From Polytrichum commune (Eukaryota > Streptophyta > Polytrichopsida > Polytrichales > Polytrichaceae): a stretch of 64,000 bases of DNA. The DNA lies in the NCBI GenBank assembly GCA_950295325.1, contig OX485808.1:27674527-27738526 (forward strand). Reading direction: 5' to 3'. Below are positions 36,601 to 47,107 of the stretch, in pieces. Position 1 is the first letter of the stretch; each line of letters starts with the position of its first letter. Made by a program: the position numbers and the translations under genes. The notes below the pieces were generated by a model that searched no databases, was not told the DNA's origin, and saw only the letters and a program-made list of their open reading frames with translations.

Positions 36601-37752
36601 ACCCATGATGATGAGCAGGATGAAGTATGAATTATATTTTTCATGGAAAATTACTCTAATTAGTGGAGTTGCATTGCAGGTGCGCTTATTAGTGTTGCCA
36701 AATCTGGAACTATACCTCCGTCTCTTAGCTCCTGAGATGATGCCTGAAAGCCAGCCCAATGAGATGAAGCGGTATGAAGCCTGGCGAGTCTATGGGGCTC
36801 TACAGGTATTTCTGTCACATTGTTTTTGGCAATTGTGAAGGAGATTGCTGAATTTAGCTGCAATAGGGCTCATATTGGCTCAAGATTGGTGAAATTTGCG
36901 GAAGCAATAATGTGACCAACACAAGAACATGATATACTGTTCAGCATGCAAGGTTTTTGCTTGAAGTGGGATTCTGCCCAACACCCATGTCATTAAGCAA
37001 CTCTCTTGCACATTGGGTATCTTCTTGATTAAAATAAACTGCATGTCAGTGCAGAATGTGACTATGTTCCCCCTGACATGTAGGACCATATCCTAACCTC
37101 ACATATCTCTGATTTGCTACCATTCAGATGGCATCTGGAGCATGCATGTATGAAGAACTGAAAGCACAATCAATTGTAATGTCGACCTCATCACGTACAT
37201 CACTGAAGGCTACTGCGAAAGTCTTGACAGCCAGTGGTGAGCAAAGTGTGCAAACCTTTTAAACAGCTCTGTATGTGGAGACATATCCTCCGCTTCCTTG
37301 CCATGTACGCACCAAAGTCTGCATTGCATACTTTTCTGTTATTGAATTATAAATTTCTACAGCAGTAAAGAGGTCTTTGTTGCGTTCCAGGAATTGCAGG
37401 CAAGAGCCTGGAAACATCGGCAGACATAGCATCATCAAGAAAAAGACCAAATGAAGATGACTTGGGAGGTCCTCATAAAAAGCCCCATACTGAAAGTGAG
37501 ACAACGGCTGGGCTTATGATTGAGGGAAGCCAACGGGAGGATGGAGAAGACGGCAAATTGCGCGCTGTGGAGACATCTGTGGAGGAGAATGTGAGAAAGT
37601 CCAGTAGGTCCAAGGAGGGGAAGTCGATATCTTTGTCGGAAGCTTGGAAGGAGGATGGAGATGTTGGTCCCATGTTGGCTTCATTAGTTGATCTATTTGG
37701 GGAGGGAATGCTCCCCTTCATACCTTCAAGGGAGTTGTCAATATTTTTTTGA
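32643..37752 (+). CDS. TAF6: TFIID/SAGA-type subunit TAF6
   Basis: TAF6 is a histone-fold subunit of TFIID that pairs with TAF9 and helps load RNA polymerase II. Twelve exons join in phase: 32643-32768, 34091-34177, 34445-34546, 34892-35000, 35169-35287, 35385-35522, 35766-35861, 36041-36165, 36356-36488, 36680-36805, 37128-37236 and 37391-37752. They total 1,632 nt, 543 codons plus TGA, the usual plant length. Residues 1-71 form the histone fold ([20 protein letters not shown], then [15 protein letters not shown]), followed by PLYGF and [20 protein letters not shown]. The HEAT-type TAF6 C-terminal domain covers about residues 180-380. The tail is charged and low-complexity. Intron 1 is long because of tandem duplicates of exon 1. 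The gene looks intact. Confidence 0.95.
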
Positions 37753-38630
37753 ACATCCTGTAACAAACACCCTGACCTGACATTGTTTGACAATTTCAAT
37801 CCTCACAAGCATTTGAGCTAGATGATAACCTTGACTTATTATATCAAACAGTCATTCTGAGTTGTATTAGGCTGTGAATGGGTTAAACAAGCACAAATTC
37901 TTAATTTATATATCGTGACTGTTTTGTCATCTCATGTGTTTCTTTTTGCCAAAAAACTTGCATCAGAACCAGGTCTATTTTCAAGAACTTGCTTGTGAAC
38001 TTTTGACACACGCGAATCAGCAGAATGCAGGCAAAAACGTTCTGTACTGTATAGTGCTGCTTGATGAGATGATCACAAGTAAAAAATTTGAAATCATAGC
38101 CAGGTGATCTGCTCACCATGGAACATACACAGATGAATTCCGGGAGTCATCCAGGTTGCTTCGGTAAGTTTTATTCTCCCACTCTCGCAGCAATATTCAC
38201 CAAGTCACTTCGAAGGATGTCAATTTAGTACTCCAAATTTGGGTGATTTCAGTACTGGCTAAAGGTCTCAAACGTTGCTCAATACCTTCACTCATCTTCT
38301 CAAGTGTCCGATTCCCTTTGGCAATCGCCTCCTAGAGCACCATTCCAAAACACTCTTGATAGTTTCGCAATTTGTGGACATTAATGACACTACATGCAAA
38401 GAGGACTTTTAGTGAACATTAGACAATTCCAGGGGGGCCAATTTGACGGTACAAACACGTGTGTATGCAACTGAAAGAAAGCTGAATTACTAGGAATTGG
38501 TTTCAAGAACCTTGTTGTGTAGTGAATTCCCTCTGTCAACTACAATGACTTCTGAGTACCTACGTTATTGCAGTCTACTAATATCCTGATTTTACAGAGG
38601 TAACCCCTAAGATGGCCTTCGATCGATCTT
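37753..38630. other. Spacer between convergent genes
   Basis: No coding sequence is supported. It holds the presumed 3' ends of TAF6 (plus strand) and of the small secreted protein gene (minus strand). Confidence 0.45.
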
Positions 38631-38981
38631 CTAAAAAGAGTTTGCGACGAGCCTCCCTTCCATCACGTCAAGCAACTTGTCCTTCTTGCCATTGCCATAG
38701 TCGACAGTGTTGAACTGATTGTCCACCACAAAGTACTGCCGGCTGTTCTTGATCTGAATGTTGCCAATGGTGGCCACAAAGGAGACAGAAATGAATGCCC
38801 CTGTCTTCCCTTTCGCGATTGGAATTGTGACTATCTGTCCCCGCTTCAGGGTCTTGCCATTCACTTTCATGTCCACCGACGACACATTCTGGATGGTGGA
38901 GTCCGCAGCAGCCAGCCACAAGGAACTCATCACCAACGCAAGAAGAAGAATCACACTCTTCAAGCCGCCACCCGCCGCCAT
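38631..38981 (-). CDS. Small secreted protein, function unknown
   Basis: Single-exon frame of 116 codons. The chosen ATG (38,981) starts a clear signal peptide: a short basic start, hydrophobic SVILLLALVMSSLWLAAA, then an Ala/Asp cleavage region near residue 27. The mature part (~90 residues) is rich in Val, Ile, Asn and Lys, has no cysteine, and looks beta-rich (KVNGKTLKRGQIVTIPIAKG, then SVSFVATIGNIQI). The ATG 25 codons upstream would hide the signal peptide, so it was not preferred. I do not recognise the family. Codon use is GC-richer than the flanks, which supports a real gene. Confidence 0.7.
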   Translation of the reverse strand: MAAGGGLKSVILLLALVMSSLWLAAADSTIQNVSSVDMKVNGKTLKRGQIVTIPIAKGKTGAFISVSFVATIGNIQIKNSRQYFVVDNQFNTVDYGNGKKDKLLDVMEGRLVANSF

Positions 38982-40402
38982 TCTTCCTCTCGTAAGTTGC
39001 TGGCCTCTACTAACCTTCACAGGAATCCAAAAGATTGATGAAGCCTGAGAGATCAACTCAAGCTTAAATGGTCTGAACCAGAATGCAAGTTGGTAAGCTG
39101 AAGTGCACTGGAACTGGAATAGTCAATCGCGAAGAGGAGCTGGCGTTGATCTCTTAGAACAGCTGTGCAGGTCATTGCAATCTGCGGCCTAAGGAAATTT
39201 GATTGCGGTCAACGTATCGCTAAATGACAAAAGTATCTCCTACCTACTCCGGCGACAAATCTTCGCTGATCCTCCATTTGTGTCAAAAATAGAATCACCT
39301 TATCTACCTACTACAACAAGCCGCCGAATACTATGTTTCACATCAACCAGCATCTGGTCACTGGAAAGGCAGATGTAGAGCTTAATTTAGGAATGATGTC
39401 TTGATGTCTTCTTCCAATCACACGGCCATGGCCGTAGATCTTTGCTCAAGTTACAAATTCACTGTTGGAAACAGTGAATTTAGCGTCATCTCATTAGCAT
39501 TCAAGAACATTGCTAATTTGGTCATCTCGATTCTGTTTGAGTGCACGAATGGAATTATAGCTTCGCCTTTCGCCTGCAAGAATACGAATCAAAATACAGG
39601 ATTCACATTGAGATATCTTGGTTGGAGGATTTTTTTAGTGTGGGGAGCAGCCAGGTACTTGAGCGCACATGACGAACATAACATTTTAATTTCTTGACAG
39701 AGCATGCAGCTCCCGTTGAGTGCAAATTGCGTTAATTGGTTTGGGATAACTGAACATGGGCGCCAAGATCTTAAACATTCTTCTGTATTCGTATTCCTGA
39801 AGAGAATGAAGGTACTGTGGGATTATGCGCGTGATGATGGTAAACACCAACAGAAATTTGTGGCAATGATGCTCAAGTGATCTGCTAGCCGTGAAACAAA
39901 CAGAGGTGAAGCGCCATAGGCAGCTAGCTTTCCCAATGTCTCCTTATTCCCCTCTTGCTGGATATCGCAGAGTCAATTTTGTACTTGAAATTTGTGATAA
40001 ACATTCAGCCTTTTACTTCAATCAATGCAGTCAACTCGGGTATTAATTAATGGAGGATGTGCAAAAAGCAAAAACAGTTACCAAACGGCAACAAAAGCTC
40101 TAGGACTCTGATACCTCTCGAGATAATATCGATCCAAGCTGCCTTGAATCCGAAATCTCTAGTCTCTAGTTCACACCAGATTACCAGTTCTAAGCAAGGC
40201 ACTATGATACTTGTGCGGAGATGTTTCAGCAAGTTGCATCACATCCTAAAGCTCAGTTATTTACAATGGAGCCACATGTCATCATATAGACAGTACGATA
40301 TATGCCGCAATGTTGTTGAGTAATCACCATATTAGAAAATTCTACAGAACCTTCTTACTAGAGTTGCAGCAATTTCTTACACAAGTAAAATCTGAGGTAG
40401 GG
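38982..40402. other. Intergenic, no gene seen
   Basis: No supported gene. Open frames on both strands lack motifs. It probably contains the promoter of the secreted protein gene and the 3' flank of the next minus-strand gene. Confidence 0.4.
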
Positions 40403-41264
40403 TTATTTGTTTCCAGAAGCTTCAAATTTTTCCGCGTCTTCATCTCCTGCCCGATCTTGAGATTGTTCTGGCTTAAGTTCTTCCTTACGTTCTTTACTTT
40501 CACCTTTAGCGCCCTCCGCGTCTTCCGTATGCAACGTTGTCGTGTTAAAGAACTCTCTGCACCGATACAAGTACACATCAAAGTCAGCGACTTGTTACAA
40601 TAAAAATTACATTGCCTCAATGTACGCCTCATCAGATTCTCAAACGTTTGTCATCATATTCAAGGCTGGATGTTTAAGGCTCAAACTTTCTGTGAATAGA
40701 ACTATGTGCATCAAACCAACTCCATTGCTTAAGCCACCTTTATTCACCATATACCGAGTGGATATCTGAGTCTGAAGGAATGTAATAGAGCAAGGCGTCA
40801 ACTATACAACATATGCTATCGATGCAACATCAATTTAGGACTAGTGCAGGAAAATTGTCGCCGTAAAGCCTAATGGTGACTGAAATTCTTTGTTTCGATA
40901 AGCATCTAACGAGGTTTGAAAGGTACCTCAAAAACCGCCCAAACCGTGAGAAAACTGTTTCTTTAGATTTCGATCCAGATTCTGGCTTCTTTCTTGGAGT
41001 GCCCGTCCATCCGATCTTGTTTTCCTTTTCAATAATTTTGATTTCCTTCAAGTCCATGCAGTCATCTGAAGTGAGAATAATTTTGTCTTCGGAGGGCCCG
41101 GGATCCACTGCAAACCAATATTCCCGATACGTTGCATTTGCAGAGACAGTCATAGTCATACTGTCATACTTATTAAGTGTTCCGAGCGCACTAAATTCTC
41201 CAGCATTTCCTTCTTTCAGGATGATGGTATTATTAGATTCGTTTGTCACCTTGGTTCTGTACAT
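40403..41264 (-). CDS. Small plant protein, function unknown, two exons
   Basis: Exon 1 runs 41264-40927 and exon 2 runs 40556-40403. The GTACCT donor and GTGCAG acceptor restore one frame of 163 codons, ending at TAA. The first ~90 residues form a compact, probably beta-rich domain (TKVTNESNNTIILKEGNAGE, NATYREYW, LTSDDCMDLKEI). A basic linker follows, and the second exon is highly charged (EDAEGAKGESKERKEELKPE). No signal peptide or membrane helix is visible. It resembles uncharacterised small land-plant proteins, but I cannot name a family with confidence. Reading through the splice site would give a different 144-codon product. The ATG is only 42 bp below the stop of the upstream gene on the same strand. 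Confidence 0.7.
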
Positions 41265-41306
41265 TTTGACCTCAATTCCGATGACTAACTCAACAGGCTA
41301 AGGTGT

Positions 41307-42413
41307 TTAATCCAATCTGCTAGCCTCCCCCGTATCGCATAAAATCAAAAAATATGAGACTATGAAGACTCCCGTGAACAGACTCAAAGTCAAAACAACC
41401 ATGCCCAAATAAAACCAATCGAAGGAGGTCGACTTCTTTCGGGTTTTTTTCGCCTTGATAGTGCTAAAAGAGAAATCCTTGCCAAAACTGCGAAGTTTGA
41501 GTCCTCTTGCTGCTAAATCCTGAAAACAATTCAGCAAACCATGTTAGAAAAGGAGCAGGCTTTTATGCATGTCAGGGCGCTCTCAGCATCAGGAAATTTA
41601 TGAAGATTCTGCCTACACGAACGCCCGAATTCACAGGTTGAGAAGAATCGGGTCTAAATAGAGATGCTTGTTAGTCTTCGGCATGAAGGCGCTCATAGAA
41701 TTCGGATTTCCTATCTGGGTGATTTAACCAGAAGATTCAAGCGGTTCATTTGAGAAAGGAGTTTTGTGTGTAGGCAGGTGAAGGTTATATACCCTCCGAC
41801 TGTATCCTTCGCTTCTGTTATCAACCTGTATTAGGTTGATGTTGTAGAACTTTTGCCCGACTCCAACAACGGCGACGATCCAAGCAAGGCCAGACAACAC
41901 AACCGGGCTCCACACCTTTCCGCAATGATTCGAGCTAGTCTGCGTCAACTGCGTAACAGCAGTGAGCACCAGCCCTTGGAACGCACTGAAAAATCCAATC
42001 AACTGGTAAATCTCGTTCTTAAGATCTGCGATGTATTTCTCCCTTCGATCCACTCTTGCAGCCAACAACTCCGTCTTCCGGTCCCACTCTTTTAGGGCTG
42101 TGCTACAAACTTTGTCTTCCTCGATCCACAAGAGTCTCGCAACCTCGTCGTACGCGTCTAGTGAACAGCCTTCCTGCAGATTTTGTTTTAATGCTTCTCT
42201 CTCTAATGAGATGTCAACACGACACTCCTGACTCTCGATCCCCGACTTACTTGCTGGCTGTGGCTTCTCGACTGCGCCGTTATCCTTTGCCTCTGCACTC
42301 GATGGTCTAATTGTCTCTGCAATCTCTCCGTCACCACTATTCTGTTTCGCAGTTTCGTCCTCCTTCAACGCAGGCGCGGCCATGCCGTGTGACAAACGGA
42401 CACTCCGTGACAA
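41307..42413 (-). CDS. Three-helix membrane protein, function unknown
   Basis: Exon 1 (42413-41793) and exon 2 (41519-41307) join in phase 0 through GTATAT and TTTTCAG sites, giving 277 codons. The first ~75 residues are acidic and disordered. A charged, probably coiled-coil stretch follows (LWIEEDKVCSTALKEWDRKT, then RREKYIADLKNEIYQL). Three hydrophobic segments come next: IGFFSAFQGLVLTAVTQL, VVLSGLAWIVAVVGVG and, in exon 2, FYLGMVVLTLSLFTGVFIVS. The topology fits a small membrane scaffold with a cytosolic N-terminal region. A second ATG at 42,383 is an equally possible start. A TTTGGCGC motif at 42,557-42,564 lies 144 bp upstream. Family not recognised. Confidence 0.75.
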
Positions 42414-42589
42414 GGGAGGGATACGAGGAAGCCATAGCTTTTCCTCATCAGTCGGTAATTAAGCATGAGTATAGGAGGCACCGATGCTTGCAACTTGCGT
42501 GAATATCAGACAAACAGTACAATAATAAATCCGCGTTGTAACAGTCAATGATCGTGTTTGGCGCGACCTGGTCTTTCGATGCTCCCTCC

Positions 42590-43804
42590 CCGGGGTGTTT
42601 TTCACAAAGTTTTTACCCGTCCACGTCCAAAAACCTCGAATTGAAAGGCAAAAAAAATTGCAACCCGTCCCAAAACCGGTAATTTCAAAACCAACCCGTC
42701 CATGGAAAGGTTAAAGAAAAAACAACCCGTCCCAAAACCGGTAATTTCTAAACCATTTTGTCCATGAAAAGGTTAAAGAAAAAAACAAATTGATAAAGAG
42801 AACCCGGAAGATGTCGGCATGTGATTGGTTGCACTTGGAAATAATAGTATCTTCCTTCAATTCTGCTTTATTCATTGGTGCAGCAGAGTATGTACATAGG
42901 GTGGTGGGTGCATTGAATAACAGGTTTCCAAACTTAGGCATCTTCAATGCATGCAAGCTCTATAGTCCCAGTCTCTATCCAACAAATGATGATGAGAGAA
43001 CTCGTATTACTGGAGAGTGGTTGGAGAGGTTGTTTGTGAAGTTTCAGACTTCTGAAGAAGAACAAGATCGGTGTCGGGGTGAGTGTCTGGAGATAGTGGA
43101 GACCATGAGAGAGATGATCCCAAGTAAGTATTTATTTGAAGCTTGGGAGTTTGCATGTACCACTCCAGAGTGGTCAATCAATTGGCCTGGTTTGAGTAAC
43201 TTGTGCAGAAGAATTATGGTGATTCCAGTGAGCACTGCAATATGTGAGAGGGGTTTTTCTAAACAAAACCTTATCAAAAGTCATCTACGTACTAGGTTGA
43301 AGTTAGAAACTTTAGATGCTTTGATGCGCATTTCATGTGCAAATATTCCAGTTGAAAACATCAATTGGAATGCAGTGATGATTGTTTGGAGAAAAATGAA
43401 GGATAGGAGAATTCATCCACTTCTTTGAAGGGTAAGTAGCTCTTTGTTTTTTAAATTTTGAACATGTTTATATATACTAATTCATATTCAATTACAAAGT
43501 TTACCTTCAATTATAATCTTTGACATTATGTTAAAAAGGTTCTAAATTTTGTGGTTGATGAATTCATGTATGTAGGTGAATCAAGCACTTCAACATTGAT
43601 ATTTTGATTGGGTATTAGTGGTTTGATTGCATTTATTTTTTTGGAATTTTTTTTATTAAAAAATGTTATTTTTAGAACCCGTCCAAAGTGAATTTGACAC
43701 GTCCCAAAACTAGTTCATTTTCTAAGAACCCGTCCACTGGAAATGTTATTTTTTTATAAACATGTCCCTAGACATGTTAGGGACCTTGTGAAAAATCACC
43801 ACTG
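42590..43804 (+). mobile_element. hAT element with transposase remnant, copy 2
   Basis: The ends are CCGGGGTGTTTTTCACAAAG (left) and, inverted, CAGTGGTGATTTTTCACAAG (right). Perfect 8-bp duplications CTCCCTCC lie at 42,582-42,589 and 43,805-43,812. Subterminal 'aacccgtcc' and 'aaaaccggtaatttc' motifs repeat at the left end. It is the same family as 30,933-31,943 but inverted relative to it, and only this copy keeps coding sequence. Confidence 0.9.
42815..43428 (+). pseudogene. hAT transposase C-terminal fragment
   Basis: An open frame of about 200 codons ends with a typical hAT dimerisation domain: AWEFACTTPEWSINWPGLSN, then VIPVSTAICERGFSKQNLI, then RTRLKLETLDALMRIS. The upstream catalytic RNase H-like core and BED zinc finger are missing, so the protein cannot be an active transposase. 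It lies entirely within the hAT TIRs. It may still dimerise, or act as a repressor if expressed, but that is speculation. Confidence 0.8.
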
Positions 43805-43812
43805 CTCCCTCC

Positions 43813-43997
43813 CACGCCTCCTCCAACCTGTTTTAACCTTTTGTTTTGCTCTACCATGATTTCAATAACGCTTGCATCTCATGGGGGCACTACTGCAAAC
43901 TTATCCTCTAGTCCAAAGTTAAACCTGAAACCGATATGCCAAAAGAAATGGGTTGTTATTGATATTATGTTTGTTGCATTGGTGACATTTGATGTGA

Positions 43998-44045
<48 letters not shown>

Positions 44046-44849
44046 ATAAAATCAATAAATAAAAGTAACATTGGGGTTTGGATACACCAACGTGAATGGG
44101 AGCCCGTTCCTCTAAGATGGAGGGTGCTTAAACCAACACTTTAAGCTATTGCACATACATACATATGGCTACATGGTTGATATAAAAAACATATATTCAT
44201 ATTAATTTTTGTTCTAAACATAGGTATAAAGAAAGAACGAAAAAATATTTTTAGCCTCAATTAGATATTTGATAAATATTCAAAGTGAAAACCACTACTG
44301 TAGCTTCTTTAAACCAATATATAGGCCCCGTGTATGACAACCTTGGATATGATGAGGACCCCCACCTTCATTGCCTAGAACCAACACAACATAGTTGGGT
44401 ACTAGACCCAAGCTAGATCAAAGATCAACTAGTAACAGTGCGCAAAGCCACATGGCGACCTCCATGATCCCACCTAGTTCGCTTGCAAAACCATCACCTT
44501 GCATCCCAGGTACCAACCCCCTTTGTGCTTTGTGGGCCTACCTCTGTGACTTTGTGAATAGAATGGCTATAACCCCCCCCCCTCCCTGCAGTGTATAGAA
44601 TGACTAGAATAGGTATTGACAAGCCACCCTAAACCCACCTTGAACCAACCCAAGATAGAGTGAAACCCGTTACCTACTCTACATGAAGGTAGTGGAGGTC
44701 GCTATGAGGTGGCGCTACTAATGGCACCTGAAAGTGTTACTCCGTGGGCCCATATACTCCTACACCATGGGGAACGCTTCAAGATAATAAAGTGTTGGTG
44801 ATTGGGAGGCGTTTATAGGTGTTGGTTTTGGGACCTTAGAAGTAATACA
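43813..44849. other. Spacer with (TA)n and LINE/SINE-type tail
   Basis: A (TA)n microsatellite covers about 44,001-44,041. Directly beside it, on the minus strand, 44,055-44,115 reads AACGGGCTCCCATTCACG, then a TTGG/CCAA hairpin and a T-rich end. That is the 3' signature shared by the SINE (5,227) and the LINE copy (13,632). It is probably the tail of a short insertion whose 5' end I could not place. Confidence 0.55.
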
Positions 44850-45080
44850 AAATTATTCCCCCTTGAAGCAACACTACTCGAAAAAGAATGGCACAAACTA
44901 TCCACAACACCACCACCCCAAAAAATCTCTAGTCAAAACCTAAAACACATACACAAACTACTCTTAGAAAACATATATGACATAAAACAACTCACTTTAA
45001 GGAATGGCACACACATGATGTCTCATACCGAATATATAAACTACTACAAAAAAACCAACACATGGGGCCATTCACGGTTG
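44850..45080 (+). pseudogene. LINE fragment, post-RT region
   Basis: The plus-strand frame contains LLLENIYDIKQLTLRNGTHM and SHTEYINYYKK. These align with LLLHNIIKLEQIIIPNGTNL and SNDFKRYYSKP in the large retroelement (near 59,070-59,150, minus strand). It is therefore a diverged fragment of the same or a sister LINE family, inserted in the opposite orientation. Surrounding codons are less certain. Confidence 0.6.
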
Positions 45081-45234
45081 GGGTACTACTTTTGGGACAA
45101 AGAACTTAAGGACTTTCTCGCATTGATCTCGGTTTTTATCACGATTTACTATTATTTGATCAATAAATTTTACATAAATAAGTAGATAGTTCATAAGCTT
45201 TATCAAGAAATGTTATTATTATTATTAATAATCA

Positions 45235-45254
45235 CCCTAAACCCTAAACCCTAG
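45235..45254 (+). repeat. Short telomere-like run (CCCTAAA)2-3
   Basis: CCCTAAACCCTAAACCCTAG matches the plant telomeric unit. It is too short to be a telomere. Similar telobox fragments occur at about 54,845 and 55,830. Confidence 0.7.
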
Positions 45255-45904
45255 GCCACATCAGTGGCATTTTTTTTGCTATTTAGGTGTGCATTGGTGG
45301 TCAATTATTTCATGTTATGTATCTTGGTACCTTGGTAAAAGTGTCATGTGTCCATTCATATAATTTTTTTTGTCCAATTCTAATACTAGACGTTCCTTTT
45401 ACGTGTGGCCGTGAGTATATGTATATTTGAACATGTTTGGTGCCACATGTAAAGTTGGGCAATTGCTATTCAATACATATTTGGTTCTATTGGTACACAT
45501 TTGAACGATGAGTGTGAGGAAAAAAATTGGGATCGTTTCGATTGATTCTTGTTGTCATTTTCATTCCTTGATCCTAAGGTGAACAATTAAGACAACAATC
45601 CTGAATGTTCTTTAAGGAATCAAAAGGATATCTTAGATGACCCTATTCCTTCTAAATTAACTTTGTCAGTGTACTCGATATGGAGTATGAAATGTAGGTA
45701 TGATCCAAAATATGCTTCACAATACAAATCTAAGCATACCAAACATGTGAAGTTATCCAAAAAAGTCCGTTGTATATGCTAAAACAAACACTACAAATAG
45801 CAAAACAACTATTTTGCCACCCAATGAAAATTGTCAAGAGCCATGCCAAAACCATTACCCACCATGCACACTAAAACAATAATACATTGTAACATAACAG
45901 AGAG

Positions 45905-45943
45905 AGAAAAACTTCGGTCTCCGGAGGAGACCGACGTGAATTA
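45905..45943 (-). other. LINE 3'-terminal hairpin
   Basis: On the minus strand, ATTCACG is followed by TCGGTCTCC-TCC-GGAGACCGA, a perfect 9-bp stem with a 3-nt loop, then GTTTTTCTCTCTCTG. Its position next to the element's end suggests it is the template signal recognised by the reverse transcriptase. Confidence 0.7.
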
Positions 45944-46171
45944 GGTGTTTGTTCGATCCACCTCCAATCCGATGCCCACAAGACAAAGGTATGAAAGTAC
46001 AGATCTACTCCTCCCTTTCGAGAGTAGACACTATAGTCACCAGTCACTAGTAACAAAAATCATAATGGTTAGTTTACAGGTGTTATTAATGTGAGTTTGG
46101 TTGCTAGGGCTCTAGTGCATTGTTAGCGGATGGAGTAGAGTGGCTTAGTTGTTAAGGCTTTATGACTTTAT

Positions 46172-46690
46172 CTATGGGGGTTCTAGTGTTTGGGGTAGCG
46201 GTTGGTGGTTTTCTATTCTTCTTTTGTGGAGGAGGATAGACATGGCATATTTTATAGCGATGGTATTGATGTTTTTAAAGGTATTTTTAATGGTTGGCAA
46301 GGGTATTTTAAATTGATTTTCGAGTGCTTTCATTGATGGGATGTGTGTAGTGGCTCTGGCGCCTGCAGTGATTATAATGAGGGGGTCAACTTTCCATCCT
46401 CTAGTAACAATACTATCGATTAATGGTCTGTATTTTTCTACTTTTTGCTTCAAGTGTTTCTGATGAGAATCTATCATTACAGTATGTGAATTCGATGAAT
46501 TGTATGGTGAGGTTGGGGTCTGTGTCTGTGGGGGGTCATTTTGGTATGGTAGTCCTCTAACACAAAGGATGTCAGGTCCAAATCTGGAGTTACAATGGCA
46601 TCTTTGTGTACTGCATGTGCAAGGGAGTAGCCAGTTGGGAACGGTGTTTTCTTGGGGTGTGTTATTGAAGGTGCCAGCATTCATGAGAAT
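46172..46690 (-). pseudogene. LINE C-terminal PD-(D/E)XK-like nuclease domain
   Basis: Downstream of RNase H, the protein has a cysteine cluster (CTCSTQRCHC...PDILC), then IQFIEFTYCNDRFSS, a one-base frameshift at an A-run near 46,446, then KYRPLIDSIVTRGWKVDPLI followed by IITAGARA. The pattern E-F-T ... K-Y-x-P-L ... G-W-K-V ... G-x-R resembles restriction-like endonuclease domains found in some LINEs. The truncated copy at 13,632-14,518 keeps the same motifs. Catalytic residues are inferred, not proven. It ends at TAA near 46,172. Confidence 0.55.
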
Positions 46691-47107
46691 ATAACATCAA
46701 GATTTTTCGGATGAGATAAGTAGCATCCTAATTTCCCATACTGCTTTGTTGTGTCTTTTGACGTGAAGTGAATGTATATGTTGTTGTTTACACGTAAGTA
46801 GTACATGTAGCTATGTATCCAGTTCGTACGAACTACAAATGGGGCATGTAATAGAGGGATATATTTGCCTACCAAAGAACAATTGTTTTCGAGCATTATC
46901 CATATAAGTTCCGGTTCGGAATTCGATGAGGCATGATTTTTGTTTGTTTGTGATTTCCGGGTTTTCCTAGAATTCATTAGAAAGTTCTTTGTCTATATCT
47001 GCATTTCCTGTCCATTTGTATGTGTTAGGGGTTTGTGTAGCCATATTTTCCAAGTTATTTTCCCTATCATATTTTATAATTTGTTTTTCTAAGAATCTAA
47101 CGGGGTC
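46691..47107 (-). pseudogene. LINE linker with zinc-knuckle-like motif
   Basis: The region links RNase H to the C-terminal nuclease-like domain. It contains CPICSSYELDTQLHVLLTC, a C-x2-C...H-x4-C pattern also seen, diverged, in the copy near 14,420. In-frame stops are TAA (near 47,109, after VPD) and TGA (46,697-46,699). The TGA falls at the same alignment position as a TGA in the 14.3-kb copy. Confidence 0.6.

Noticed and set aside
40830-41264. 144-codon single-exon version of the small protein
   Set aside because: The last part (after residue 112) is intron read-through. Splicing at 40,926/40,557 restores a charged C-terminal exon in phase and ends at a natural stop.
45235-45254. Telomere or chromosome-end sequence
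   Set aside because: Fewer than three CCCTAAA units, with normal sequence on both sides. Such teloboxes are common in plant DNA.
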